This document shows positions 35,025-44,599 of a DNA stretch of 64,000 nucleotides, piece by piece. The translations under genes were made by a program, and so were the position numbers. Position 1 is the first letter of the stretch; each line of letters starts with the position of its first letter. Source of the stretch: Alphaproteobacteria bacterium (GTDB taxonomy: Bacteria; Pseudomonadota; Alphaproteobacteria; UBA8366; Aestuariispiraceae); NCBI GenBank assembly GCA_006844765.1, contig SPJV01000099.1, forward strand, positions 33,221 to 97,220. The letters run 5' to 3'. The notes beneath the pieces were generated by a model. It was not told where the DNA came from and did not search any database. It saw only the letters and a list, made by a program, of their open reading frames with translations.

Positions 35025-36593
35025 TCAAACAGCTTCACCGCGTTTCCGCCGCGCCACAAAATCGTTGAGCGCCTCTTCGATGCCGGCGTCAATCGGTGGC
35101 TTTTCATACTCGCCCAACAATTGCTTCCAGACGCGATTGGCTTTGCGTTCTGCTGTCTCCGATCCGCCTTCCAGCCAAGTTTCGTAGTTGTCCCAGTTCG
35201 ATACCAGCGGCGTGTAGAAGGCGTCTTCGTAGCGGGCCAGTGTGTGCTCTGTCCCGAAATAGTGCCCGGCAGGGCCGACATCACGGATCGCATCCAGGGC
35301 AAGCGTCGCATCAGAGACTTCCGGCGGCTCGCACTGAGCCGCCATCATTTGCAGCATTTCGGCGTCAATGATCAGCTTTTCATAAGATGCTGTCAGACCG
35401 CCCCCGACCCAGCCGGCGGCATGCTTAATGATATTTGCCTGACCGCCCATCGCGCCCCACAGGGACATCATACTTTCATAGGCGGCCTGGGCATCCGGCG
35501 CATTCGCGGCAGTTGTGTTGGAAGACCGAAGGGGAACGCCCAGGCGCCGCGCCAACTGGCCGGAGATCTGTGCGGCTTGGGTATACTCCGGCGTCCCAAA
35601 AGCCGGTGAGCCGGTCCGCATATCAACATTGGATGAAAATGCCCCATACATTGCTGGGACACCGGGTCGGATGATCTGAGTTAACGCCAGCCCGGCCATG
35701 GCTTCCGCATGTTGTTGCGCCAGCGTTCCGGCCAGCGTGATCGGGGCCATGGCGCCGGCGAGGGTGAAGGGGGTTATGATCGCCACCTGCCCATGTGCGG
35801 CGAGCGTCATCAATCCTTCTGCCATCGGTATATCGAGCTGCAGGGGCGAGTTCGTGTTCACGACACCGACGAAGAGCGGGTCTTTTTCAGCTAAGGTCTC
35901 GACCGATTCCGCCATCATCATCGCGCCCATTGTTAGGGCGTCGATGGTCTGCTCGGTTCCCATGTTCCAGGGCACCCAGTTCTTGTCCATCAGCGTTGCC
36001 TGGGCGAGGAACAAATCCAGATGCCGGGTATCCGCCGGTAGATCCAGGGCCTCGAACCCGCCGCCGCCTTCCTGGTGGAGAATATCCAGGCTTTGGACCA
36101 GGCGGATGAAATCGCACATTTCCTTATAGGTACCGCGGCGTCTCCCTTGCTCCAGATCCATGCAATAGGCGGGGCCGCCGACCGAACAGAAAGCCGCGTG
36201 CTTGCCGCCGATACGAAGGTTTTTCTGCGGGTTGCGGGCACGCAGGGAAAACTCGGCTGGGATTGTCGCCAATGTTTCCATCAGGCCCGTCGAATCAAAG
36301 CGGACGAGTTCGCTGGTATCATCGACATCAAAACCGGCAGCCGCGTAAGCATCCCGCGCGTCCTGGCCCAGCACTTTTATGCCGATTTCCTGCAGGATTG
36401 CCAGCCCGGCCTGATGGATACGCTCAATCGCGTCCGGGACAAGAATTTCGGTTGGCGCCACATGATAGGTGACGGGCTTCCAGGCCGGTTGTGCGATGGC
36501 GCCAGCGCTTCGGTCGCTGCGCTCGGGACGGTTTCCACGGCGCCGGCCCTGGCCGCGTCGGTTTGCATCGCGCTTGGAAGAGGGAGCGGTCAT
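35025..36593 (-). CDS. Trimethylamine/quaternary-amine methyltransferase, MttB family (non-pyrrolysine)
   Basis: A 522-residue TIM-barrel protein: an Arg/Gly-rich N-terminal tail (1-30), then GLAILQEIGIKVLGQDARDAY, FCSVGGPAYCMDLEQGRRRGTYKEM, VVNTNSPLQLDIPMAEGL, LAGAMAPITLAGTLAQQHAEAMAGLALTQI and HAAGWVGGGLTASYEKLI. No in-frame TAG, so it belongs to the pyrrolysine-free branch, whose studied members demethylate glycine betaine and similar quaternary amines onto a corrinoid protein. No corrinoid protein is nearby. The BetI-like gene lies 42 bases upstream on the same strand. Confidence 0.87.
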   Translation of the reverse strand: MTAPSSKRDANRRGQGRRRGNRPERSDRSAGAIAQPAWKPVTYHVAPTEILVPDAIERIHQAGLAILQEIGIKVLGQDARDAYAAAGFDVDDTSELVRFDSTGLMETLATIPAEFSLRARNPQKNLRIGGKHAAFCSVGGPAYCMDLEQGRRRGTYKEMCDFIRLVQSLDILHQEGGGGFEALDLPADTRHLDLFLAQATLMDKNWVPWNMGTEQTIDALTMGAMMMAESVETLAEKDPLFVGVVNTNSPLQLDIPMAEGLMTLAAHGQVAIITPFTLAGAMAPITLAGTLAQQHAEAMAGLALTQIIRPGVPAMYGAFSSNVDMRTGSPAFGTPEYTQAAQISGQLARRLGVPLRSSNTTAANAPDAQAAYESMMSLWGAMGGQANIIKHAAGWVGGGLTASYEKLIIDAEMLQMMAAQCEPPEVSDATLALDAIRDVGPAGHYFGTEHTLARYEDAFYTPLVSNWDNYETWLEGGSETAERKANRVWKQLLGEYEKPPIDAGIEEALNDFVARRKRGEAV

Positions 36594-36635
36594 CGGCCCG
36601 TCCTTTCGAGTTGGGGAGGATGGATTGGCTGGTGG

Positions 36636-37256
36636 CTATGCTTTGGTCTCAAACGCGCCGGGTATAAGGCGTTCCGTCCATGCAACAGCGATGGAATGCG
36701 CTTTCTCCGGGCTCAGGCGGCTCGGGTTCAGGATCATATCCATCCAAATCCCGTTGAGCTGCAGGATAAGCTCGTCGGCCAGTTCTGCAGGTGTGTCGGT
36801 TAATCCTGTAAGGATCGCCGTAATTTGGGAATGTAGCTCTTCATGGTGGCGGGACATGCGTTCCTGAAGATCAACTTCAGTCCGCGACAGCGCCCAGAGA
36901 GCCACATAGGCATCGCCATTCTTGTTAGACGTCCAATCTTCCGAGAAGAAGAGGCGGATCAAATGATCCAGCTTTTGGCTTTGCCCTAACGCGTTATTTT
37001 GCTGGATGGCCGTGACATCAACGGTAAAGGCGCCTGTCAGGCTATCATATGCTGTAAGCAGAAGATCGTGCCAACTGCCGAAGAAGTGCGAAATTAGACC
37101 CGGTGCAACGCCGGCACGCTTACAGGTTTGGCGAAGCGTCGTTCCCTTCGCGCCTTCTTCACCCAATGTTTGGATTGTCGCTGCGATAAGGGCGCGCCGA
37201 CGATCTTCCGGCGCGAGTCGTTGACGTTTTGCTGATTCCTGAGATGTGGTCGGCAT
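36636..37256 (-). CDS. TetR-family regulator, BetI-like
   Basis: A 206-residue repressor with the TetR helix-turn-helix (TTLRQTCKRAGVAPGLISHFFGSWHDLLLTAY), whose GLISHFF form is that of BetI, the choline/betaine regulator. The C-terminal effector domain includes LFFSEDWTSNKNGDAYVALWALSRTE. ATG 37256 is used; an in-frame ATG at 37280 would start inside the AACATATGTT palindrome. The gene is first in a unit with the MttB-family gene and is divergent from the flavoprotein, so control of both by this protein is likely. Confidence 0.85.
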   Translation of the reverse strand: MPTTSQESAKRQRLAPEDRRRALIAATIQTLGEEGAKGTTLRQTCKRAGVAPGLISHFFGSWHDLLLTAYDSLTGAFTVDVTAIQQNNALGQSQKLDHLIRLFFSEDWTSNKNGDAYVALWALSRTEVDLQERMSRHHEELHSQITAILTGLTDTPAELADELILQLNGIWMDMILNPSRLSPEKAHSIAVAWTERLIPGAFETKA

Positions 37257-37273
37257 CGGCTTATCCAATCTAT

Positions 37274-37302
37274 TGAACATATGTTTAGTAAATGCTAGAG
37301 AG
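37274..37302 (+). promoter_or_regulatory. Candidate promoter and operator between the TetR and flavoprotein genes
   Basis: The perfect palindrome AACATATGTT lies at 37276-37285, nearly extended to 14 bp (TGAACATATGTTTA). It overlaps a possible plus-strand -35 box TTGAAC (37274-37279), with TAGAGA 17 bp downstream. The position in the divergent gap fits autoregulation by the BetI-like repressor. Confidence 0.5.
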
Positions 37303-37351
37303 GTTTCCGTCAACCGAATTCCACGCGTCCGTTTTGTTGGGAGACAACCAC

Positions 37352-39388
37352 ATGCCGACAGCTCCGCAGCATGAAATCCTGTTTGAGCCCGTGAAGATTG
37401 GCCCAGTTACGGCCAAGAACCGTTTCTACCAGGTGCCGCATTGCACGGGCATGGGCTACCAGCTGCCACGCACTGTTGCGGCGATGCGGGAAGTGAAAGC
37501 GGAAGGCGGGTGGGCGGTCGTGAACACCGAATACTGCTCCATGCATCCATCCAGCGACGATGGACCCTATGCGTTTTGCACGCTGTGGGATGAGGATGAT
37601 GTGCGCAATCTGGCGACGATGACAGAGGGGGTGCACCGCCACGGCGCCCTGGCCGGTGTTCAACTTTGGCATGGGGGCATGCATGCGCCGAACCGATACT
37701 CACGGATGACGCCGTTATCGGTGTCTGGTTCTCCGAACTTTCATGCTGCACCCCAACAGACACGCGCGATGGAGAAATCCGATATTCGCGATCTCGTGCG
37801 CTGGCAGGGCGATGCGGCACGGCGCGCCGTCCGGGCGGGGTTCGATATCGTCTATGTCTATGCCGGTCATGACTATCTGCCGCTGCAATTCCTGTCGGAA
37901 CGCCATAATCGCCGGACTGATGAGTATGGCGGGTCTTTGGAAAACCGGTTGCGGCTGCTGCGCGAGTTGTTGGAAGCAACGCGGGAAGCGGTGGAGGGCA
38001 AGGCCGCCGTTGCGATCCGCCTCGCCGTTGATGAAATCCTTGGTGATGCCGGGATCACTCATGACGGGGAGGGGCGGGAGATCGTGAAGGCCCTGGCCGA
38101 CCTGCCTGACCTTTGGGACGTCAATGTCAGCTTCACGGAGAATGATTCGAAGAGTGCGCGCTTCTCGGAGGAGGGGTTTCAGGAGGATTACACGCGCTTT
38201 GTGAAGGAAGTGACCGGAAAGCCTGTTGTTGGTGTCGGGCGCTATACCAGCCCCGACCGTATGGCAGGATTGATCCGTAAGGGCCATTTGGACCTTATCG
38301 GCGCGGCGCGGCCGTCCATCGCCGATCCATTCATGCCGAAAAAGGTCGAGGAAGGCCGGACCGAGGCGATCCGTGAATGCATCGGTTGTAATATCTGTCG
38401 GTCTGGCAATAACGAAGGCACGCCAATCCGCTGTACCCAGAACCCGACGATGGGGGAGGAATGGCGCCGGGGCTGGCATCCTGAAACGATCCAACCAAAG
38501 GGCTCCGATGGGCAGGTGTTGATCATCGGCGGCGGGCCGGCGGGCTTGGAAGCCGCTAGAGCTGCAGGGCAGCGCGGTTATTCTGTCGCTCTGGCGGAAG
38601 CAGGGACGGAATTTGGTGGCCGCATCTTGCGCGAATGTAAGCTGCCGGGACTCTCAACCTGGCTTCGGGTGCGCGATTGGCGGCTTGGGCGCCTAACGGA
38701 ACTGGGCAATGTCGAAACCTATTTGGACAGCCCGTTGACGGCGTCAGATATCCTGGAGTTCGATGCGGCTCATATTGCCGTGGCGACCGGTGCGGAATGG
38801 CGCCGGGATGGGCTTGGGGCGCATAGTCTGAACGGTGTTTCGGGGATCGATAGCGGGGTCATCCTGACCCCTGATGACATTCTCTCCGGCACAAAACCAC
38901 CGGGGGAGAGTGTGCTTATCTATGATGATGACCATTACTATATGGCAGGCGCGATTGCTGAGAAGCTGGCACTGGAAGGCTACAAGGTGCGCTATGTCAC
39001 GCCATCGACTGTGGTGTCGGAATGGACGGCGATGACGAACGAGCAAGGCTTCATTCAAACACGTCTGCTTTCCCTTGGTGTTGAGATCGTAACAGGCCAT
39101 GCAATGGAATCCGTTGATGGCAACCGAATTCAGCTTCATTGCATCTATGGTGGACCTGATAGGGAGTGCACTGCCGATAGCGTTGTTCTCGTAACAGCAC
39201 GCGTTGCAAAGGATGCGTTGTATCGGGAGCTCGTTGCGGCAGGGGCTGAAAATGTCACCCGAATTGGTGACTGCGACGCGCCGGGCGCTCTTGTCCACGC
39301 TGTCTATGCAGGCCACCGCTTCGCGCGGGAGCTGGACGAAGAGGTTGATCCCGATATGCCCTTCCGCCGCGACAGAGTGGTGGTGTAG
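37352..39388 (+). CDS. Trimethylamine dehydrogenase/dimethylglycine demethylase-family flavoprotein
   Basis: A 678-residue iron-sulfur flavoenzyme closely following trimethylamine dehydrogenase. RFYQVPHC places Cys31 where the enzyme links covalently to FMN; Tyr61 (NTEYCSM) matches the substrate-bowl Tyr60. The 4Fe-4S ligands are Cys343, 346, 349 and 361. A C-terminal Rossmann half begins VLIIGGGPAGLE. From memory of the reference sequence, both bowl tryptophans (264 and 355) are absent here, so the amine is probably not trimethylamine; dimethylglycine (DgcA-like) is an option. ATG 37352 follows GGGAG by nine bases. Confidence 0.87.
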   Translation: MPTAPQHEILFEPVKIGPVTAKNRFYQVPHCTGMGYQLPRTVAAMREVKAEGGWAVVNTEYCSMHPSSDDGPYAFCTLWDEDDVRNLATMTEGVHRHGALAGVQLWHGGMHAPNRYSRMTPLSVSGSPNFHAAPQQTRAMEKSDIRDLVRWQGDAARRAVRAGFDIVYVYAGHDYLPLQFLSERHNRRTDEYGGSLENRLRLLRELLEATREAVEGKAAVAIRLAVDEILGDAGITHDGEGREIVKALADLPDLWDVNVSFTENDSKSARFSEEGFQEDYTRFVKEVTGKPVVGVGRYTSPDRMAGLIRKGHLDLIGAARPSIADPFMPKKVEEGRTEAIRECIGCNICRSGNNEGTPIRCTQNPTMGEEWRRGWHPETIQPKGSDGQVLIIGGGPAGLEAARAAGQRGYSVALAEAGTEFGGRILRECKLPGLSTWLRVRDWRLGRLTELGNVETYLDSPLTASDILEFDAAHIAVATGAEWRRDGLGAHSLNGVSGIDSGVILTPDDILSGTKPPGESVLIYDDDHYYMAGAIAEKLALEGYKVRYVTPSTVVSEWTAMTNEQGFIQTRLLSLGVEIVTGHAMESVDGNRIQLHCIYGGPDRECTADSVVLVTARVAKDALYRELVAAGAENVTRIGDCDAPGALVHAVYAGHRFARELDEEVDPDMPFRRDRVVV

Positions 39389-39611
39389 GAACGTTTACGT
39401 TTCCTGTGAAAGTAGGGGGCATGCCGGTGGGCGTGCCAAAGGCCGCCGATCTATGCCTAACGACAGTCTCAGGTAACGGAGATTGTTGTCGCAGTGGGGT
39501 ATTCGTGCGCGCAAACGGCGATATGACAAATCTATCGGGGCCTTGCGCTGGACAAGGCGGGGCCGCACGCTTAGTTAAACACCCGAAATCCTAACACGGA
39601 CGGGTCTTAAG

Positions 39612-42263
39612 ATGAGCAGTGCAAACGATATACGCGCGACATTTCTGAACTATTTCGCCAAGCATGGGCATGAGCCGGTGGCCAGTTCTCCGCTTGTGCC
39701 GCGCAATGACCCGACTTTGATGTTCACTAATGCCGGGATGGTGCAGTTCAAGAACGTCTTCACCGGCGCCGAACAGCGACCCTATAACCGCGCGGTGACT
39801 TCGCAGAAATGCGTGCGCGCCGGGGGGAAGCATAACGATCTGGAAAATGTCGGATATACGGCTCGTCATCACACATTCTTTGAGATGCTCGGGAATTTCT
39901 CCTTTGGGGATTATTTCAAGGACGTGGCCATTGAGCTCGCCTGGAATTTGGTGACGAAGGAATATGGCCTGCCGGAAGAAAAATTGCTGGTCACGGTATA
40001 CTCCGAGGATGATCAGGCCTTTGATCTATGGAAGAAGATCGCCGGCCTGCCTGAAAGCCGGATCATCCGTATCCCGACCTCCGATAACTTCTGGCAGATG
40101 GGCGATACCGGCCCCTGCGGCCCCTGTTCTGAGATTTTCTTTGATCATGGCGATCATATCCAGGGTGGTCCTCCAGGCTCTCCGGATGAGGATGGCGACC
40201 GGTTCATCGAAATCTGGAACCTCGTCTTTATGCAGTTTGAACAGCTGGAGCCGGGGAATCGGATCGATTTGCCGAAGCCCTCCATCGACACGGGCATGGG
40301 GTTGGAGCGCATTGCGGCAGTGCTGCAGGGCAAGCATAACAACTACGACATCGACTTGATGCGCGCGATTATTGAGGCCTGTTCGGACCTGACCAATGTC
40401 GATCCGGATGGGGAGCAGGCGGCGAGCCACAAAGTCATCGCCGACCATCTGCGGGCCTCGTCTTTCCTGATCGCCGATGGGGTGCTGCCTTCCAATGAAG
40501 GGCGGGGCTATGTCCTGCGCCGGATCATGCGGCGCGGGATGCGACATGCCCATATCTTGGGCGCCCGCGATCCGCTGATGCATCAGCTCGTCCCGACCCT
40601 GGTCGGTCAGATGGGTGGCCATTTTGAGGAACTTCGCCGAGCCGAAGCCTTAATCACAGAGACCCTGAAGCTGGAAGAAACACGGTTCAAGCAAACGCTT
40701 GATCGCGGTTTGAAGCTTCTGGATGAGGAAACCGCCGATCTGGCGGAAGATGGCGAGCTGTCGGGCCGCGTGGCCTTCACGCTCTATGACACCTATGGCT
40801 TTCCGCTGGATCTGACGCGCGACATTCTGCGCGGTCAAGGCCGGACGTTGGATGAGGCCGGCTATGACGAAGCCATGGCCGAACAGAAGGCAAAGGCCCG
40901 CAAGGCCTGGGCCGGCTCCGGTGATGCTGCGACCGAGGCTGTCTGGTTTGATCTGAAGGAAAAGATCGGCGCCACGGAATTCTTCGGCTATGCGACCGAA
41001 ACGGCGGAAGGCGTCGTGACTGCCCTGGTCAAGGACGGCAAGCCGGTCGACAGCCTGGCCGAAGGGGAAGAAGCCATCCTTGTTGCGAACCAAACACCTT
41101 TCTATGGGGAAAGCGGCGGCCAGATGGGCGATCATGGCGAGATCCGCTCTGCAAACGGCGCCGTCTTCCGGGTGACCGATACACAGAAGAAGCTGGACGA
41201 TTTGCACCTGCATATCGGTAAGCTGGAGAAGGGCGCGCTGAAGATTGGTGATGCGCTGGAAATGGCCGTGGATGCGGAGCGTCGCGGTAAGCTGCGCGCC
41301 AACCACTCGGTAACCCATCTGGCGCATGAGGCATTGCGGCGTGTCCTTGGTGATCATGTGACACAGAAGGGATCTCAGGTCGGGGCCGACTCCATGCGTT
41401 TCGATTTCGCTCATCCCAAGGCTATGGACGCGGATGAAATCGACAGGGTAGAGCGGTTGGTGAATGCGCAGATCCGTTTCAACTCGGGCGTTGATACCCG
41501 CTTAATGACCCCGGATGAGGCGGTAAAGGCCGGAGCTCTGGCGCTGTTTGGGGAGAAATACGGCGAAGAGGTCCGCGTTGTCTCCATGGGCGCGCTGGAA
41601 GATGAAATCACCGGTCATGTCTATTCAACGGAGCTGTGCGGCGGTACCCATGTGCGGCGAACCGGCGATATCGCGCTTTTCAAGATTGTCTCAGAAGGCG
41701 CGGTTGCGGCGGGTGTCCGGCGTGTCGAATGCCTGACGGGGCAGGCGGCCCTGGATCATCTTGCCGGACAGGATGCGCTGGTCAAGGAAGCGGCTGCGAT
41801 GTTGAAGATCGGTGCGGCGGAACTCCCGGCCCGTGTCGCGGCTCTGGCAGAAGAACGTAAGAAGCTGGAGCGGGAAGTCTCTGAACTGACCCGAAAACTG
41901 GCCGCTGGAGGGGGATCCTCTTCCGGCGCCGATGCGAAAGACGTTGCCGGCATTAAATTCGCCAGCCGGGTGCTGGATGGTGTCGCGGCTAAGGAACTGA
42001 AGCCCTTGGCCGATCAGATGAAATCGCAGCTCGGCTCCGGCATTGTGGCGCTGGTGGCGGTCAATGACGGCAAGGCCTCGCTGGTTGTTGGCGTTACCGA
42101 AGACCTGACCGAGCGTTTTGACGCGGTCACCCTGGTCCGCGCCGGTTCTGAAGCCATTGGCGGCAAAGGCGGCGGCGGCCGCCCCGATATGGCCCAAGCC
42201 GGCGGCCCCGACGGCAGCGCAGCGGCGAAAGCGGTTGAGGCGATTGAGGGTGCTTTGGGGTAA
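39612..42263 (+). CDS. alaS: Alanine--tRNA ligase
   Basis: A full-length 883-residue class II synthetase: motif 1 region FTNAGMVQFKNVFTG, RHHTFFEMLGNFSFGDYFK, and GMGLERIAAVLQG of motif 3. The editing domain has the HSVTHLAHEAL zinc histidines and CGGTH, and the C-Ala domain ends with GGGGRPDMAQAGG. It charges tRNA-Ala and hydrolyses Ser-/Gly-tRNA-Ala. The 223-bp gap before it (39389-39611) should hold its promoter; I see no gene or clear signal there. Confidence 0.98.
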   Translation: MSSANDIRATFLNYFAKHGHEPVASSPLVPRNDPTLMFTNAGMVQFKNVFTGAEQRPYNRAVTSQKCVRAGGKHNDLENVGYTARHHTFFEMLGNFSFGDYFKDVAIELAWNLVTKEYGLPEEKLLVTVYSEDDQAFDLWKKIAGLPESRIIRIPTSDNFWQMGDTGPCGPCSEIFFDHGDHIQGGPPGSPDEDGDRFIEIWNLVFMQFEQLEPGNRIDLPKPSIDTGMGLERIAAVLQGKHNNYDIDLMRAIIEACSDLTNVDPDGEQAASHKVIADHLRASSFLIADGVLPSNEGRGYVLRRIMRRGMRHAHILGARDPLMHQLVPTLVGQMGGHFEELRRAEALITETLKLEETRFKQTLDRGLKLLDEETADLAEDGELSGRVAFTLYDTYGFPLDLTRDILRGQGRTLDEAGYDEAMAEQKAKARKAWAGSGDAATEAVWFDLKEKIGATEFFGYATETAEGVVTALVKDGKPVDSLAEGEEAILVANQTPFYGESGGQMGDHGEIRSANGAVFRVTDTQKKLDDLHLHIGKLEKGALKIGDALEMAVDAERRGKLRANHSVTHLAHEALRRVLGDHVTQKGSQVGADSMRFDFAHPKAMDADEIDRVERLVNAQIRFNSGVDTRLMTPDEAVKAGALALFGEKYGEEVRVVSMGALEDEITGHVYSTELCGGTHVRRTGDIALFKIVSEGAVAAGVRRVECLTGQAALDHLAGQDALVKEAAAMLKIGAAELPARVAALAEERKKLEREVSELTRKLAAGGGSSSGADAKDVAGIKFASRVLDGVAAKELKPLADQMKSQLGSGIVALVAVNDGKASLVVGVTEDLTERFDAVTLVRAGSEAIGGKGGGGRPDMAQAGGPDGSAAAKAVEAIEGALG

Positions 42264-42279
42264 GGCGCTTTCGGATCTC

Positions 42280-43233
42280 TTATCGTCCCCCCATCACCTC
42301 GATACGCCTCAAGGAAAAGTCGCCGCCTTTATTGGTGAGGGCGAGACCGTCCCAGGGATCGCGGAAGGAGCGGTCGAGGGTTGAGAGAAGCTCCGCTCCA
42401 TCAATGGTGACGGTCATCCGACCATCTGGGTAGCGGGCCCAGTCCAGGGCGTGGGGTGCCCCGTCCTGCAGGGCTTCTGGGGCGGCAACGCTTTCAATCA
42501 GTCCGCGCCCGCCTCTGGAGCTGATGCGGATCAGGCTCAGACTCCCTGCGGCTGCATCGAAGGTGAGGCCATAGCCCGGTCGGCCGCTGCCAGCTTGTTG
42601 ATAGACGCCGATTTCGACATTGGCTGTCGTTCCATCGCGCAGAGGCTGGGCTGAGAATTCTCCCTTCAGGCGGAATGAATTCGGAATTGCTGTCGGCGCA
42701 ATTGCAAGCGCTTGCAGGGCTTCAAACTGTTCGGCTGCTGTCGGTTCTGGGGGTGCCTCCGGTTCAGGCGCAGGGGTCGGTTGCTCGCCCCCCGATCCTT
42801 TGAGCAGACCGCCCAGGACCGCGCCGAAGATTTGCTTTGCGGCGTCTTTGCCCGTCAGAGCCTGTGTCGTGTGTGGTTCCTGCGTTGGCGCTGGGTCTGG
42901 TTCCGGTAGCGACGTTGTCTGAGAAGCACGGACAAGCGAGCGCAGGCCGGAGCGCCAATCGACCCGCATTTCCCCCTCCAGAACCTGCCAGGGCGCGGGT
43001 GGGGCTCCGTCGGTCTGGAACTCCTCCAGATAGACCACGCCTTGCCAGGGATTATCGTATTTCGCGGTCAGGTCACGCAGGTCTTTTAGATACCAGGGAT
43101 CGGCCAGACGCTCTTTTTCTCCCTTGTCGAGAAGGGCGTTCAACTCGGTGATAAGCTCTTTCAGGCTACCGGGTTCCTGGGCAGCGGCAGGACTTGCGAA
43201 AGCGAGGAGAAAGGCGAAGACAAAAAGGCGCAT
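42280..43233 (-). CDS. Secreted protein with ConA-like C-terminal domain
   Basis: A 317-residue exported protein: Sec signal peptide MRLFVFAFLLAFASPAAAQ (cleavage near 19), a helical segment with DLTAKYDNPWQGVVYLEEF, a Pro/Glu-rich linker around 135-185 containing IFGAVLGGLLKGSG, and a C-terminal beta domain (FRLKGEFSAQPLRDG, GYGLTFDAAAGSLSLIRI, DGRMTVTIDGAELL, FRDPWDGLALTNKGGDF) that looks like a concanavalin/3-keto-disaccharide-hydrolase jelly roll. ATG 43233 has AAGGAG upstream. Function unknown; glycan binding is a guess from the fold. Confidence 0.65.
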   Translation of the reverse strand: MRLFVFAFLLAFASPAAAQEPGSLKELITELNALLDKGEKERLADPWYLKDLRDLTAKYDNPWQGVVYLEEFQTDGAPPAPWQVLEGEMRVDWRSGLRSLVRASQTTSLPEPDPAPTQEPHTTQALTGKDAAKQIFGAVLGGLLKGSGGEQPTPAPEPEAPPEPTAAEQFEALQALAIAPTAIPNSFRLKGEFSAQPLRDGTTANVEIGVYQQAGSGRPGYGLTFDAAAGSLSLIRISSRGGRGLIESVAAPEALQDGAPHALDWARYPDGRMTVTIDGAELLSTLDRSFRDPWDGLALTNKGGDFSLRRIEVMGGR

Positions 43234-43417
43234 GGATTGGGTCTCCTTGGGGCAGCGTTCTCGATCAAGTATGCCCTTGAGTGTAGTGATTTGTGAAGAA
43301 CGGAAATGGCGATGGCCAGGAGGCTCCCACAGATTGACAGCGACTGGACGAGCCCTATTATCGCGCCCAGCCCGACGTGCGTTTCTGAATTTATGGTAAG
43401 CGGAGGACGCACGCCTC

Positions 43418-44569
43418 ATGATGTATGATGATGAATTCGCCCTGACCGAGGACCAGATCGCCTTTCGCGACATGGCCCGTCGCTTCGCGGCTGATGAGAT
43501 GGCACCCCATGCTGCGCGCTGGGATGAAGAGAAGATCTTTCCGGAGACGATGCTACGCGCTGGTGCAGCGCTTGGGTTCGGCGGTCTCTACTGCGCGGAA
43601 GATCATGGTGGGTCGAGCCTGACTCGGCTTGATGCCGCGATCATTTTTGAAGAGCTAGCGGCGGCCTGCCCGTCGACGGCGGCCTATATCTCCATCCACA
43701 ATATGGCCGCCTGGATGATCGATCGCTTCGGTTCTGATGATGTCAGGGCGCGGTTCCTGCCAAAGCTGATGACGATGGATCATTTCGCATCCTACTGTCT
43801 GACAGAACCGGGCGCGGGATCGGATGCGGCGAGCCTGTCGACACGGGCGGAGCGGGATGGAGATCACTATGTCCTGAACGGGGCAAAGGCGTTTATTTCC
43901 GGCGGCGGGCGTTCTGATCTTTATGTCTGCATGGTAAGAACCGGGGGAGAGGGGCCGAAAGGCATTTCCTGTCTTGCAATCGAAGCCGGCACGCCGGGCC
44001 TGTCATTCGGGGCCCAGGAACGTAAGCTCGGCTGGCATTCGCAACCGACATCGGCGGTGATTTTTGAAGATTGCCGGGTTCCCGTGGCCAATCTGATTGG
44101 TGCGGAGGGGCAGGGCTTTTCTATTGCCATGGCGGGGCTTGATGGTGGGCGGATCAATATTGCGTCCTGCTCCATCGGCGGGGCGCGGGCGGCGATGGAA
44201 CAGGCCGCCACATATATCAAGGAACGCAAGCAGTTCGGAAAGCGGTTGGCCGACTTTCAGGCACTTCAATTCCGTCTAGCCGACATGGCGACGGAGTTGG
44301 AGGCAGCCCGTGTAATGGTGCATCGGGCGGCAGGAAAACTTGATGCGGGCGCTCTCGATAAGACCCGGGCCTGTGCGATGGCCAAGCGCTTCGCAACGGA
44401 CGCGGCATTCGAAGTCTGCAACCAGGCCCTTCAACTGCATGGCGGTTATGGCTATCTGATGGACTATCCGATTGAGCGCTATCTGCGTGATCTACGGGTC
44501 CATCAAATCCTGGAAGGGACGAATGAGGTGATGCGCCTCATCATCTCTCGTGATCTTTTGAAAGACTGA
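43418..44569 (+). CDS. Acyl-CoA dehydrogenase, isobutyryl-CoA dehydrogenase-like
   Basis: A 383-residue FAD enzyme: CLTEPGAGSDAASL (FAD contact), GAKAFISGGG, RKQFGKRLADFQALQ, and the catalytic Glu in HQILEGTNEVMR. The QALQLHGGYGYLMDYPIERYLRDLRVHQ block is that of the isobutyryl/2-methylbutyryl class. The two genes that follow give the next steps of valine breakdown, which supports isobutyryl-CoA as substrate. It is the first gene of the operon, and 43234-43417 is the likely promoter region. Confidence 0.88.
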   Translation: MMYDDEFALTEDQIAFRDMARRFAADEMAPHAARWDEEKIFPETMLRAGAALGFGGLYCAEDHGGSSLTRLDAAIIFEELAAACPSTAAYISIHNMAAWMIDRFGSDDVRARFLPKLMTMDHFASYCLTEPGAGSDAASLSTRAERDGDHYVLNGAKAFISGGGRSDLYVCMVRTGGEGPKGISCLAIEAGTPGLSFGAQERKLGWHSQPTSAVIFEDCRVPVANLIGAEGQGFSIAMAGLDGGRINIASCSIGGARAAMEQAATYIKERKQFGKRLADFQALQFRLADMATELEAARVMVHRAAGKLDAGALDKTRACAMAKRFATDAAFEVCNQALQLHGGYGYLMDYPIERYLRDLRVHQILEGTNEVMRLIISRDLLKD

Positions 44570-44599
44570 TGGAATACTAAACCAGTTTAAGGATTGGGT

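Noticed and set aside
34901..35311. 137-codon upstream extension of the Cache kinase
   Set aside because: It overlaps the MttB-family gene in another frame and lacks domain sequence; the Met before the first transmembrane helix has a good ribosome site.
35025..36593. Pyrrolysine-containing MttB
   Set aside because: The frame is continuous without an internal TAG, and no pyl genes are visible.
40650..41414. 254-codon minus-strand frame inside alaS
   Set aside because: Antisense shadow of a universally conserved gene.
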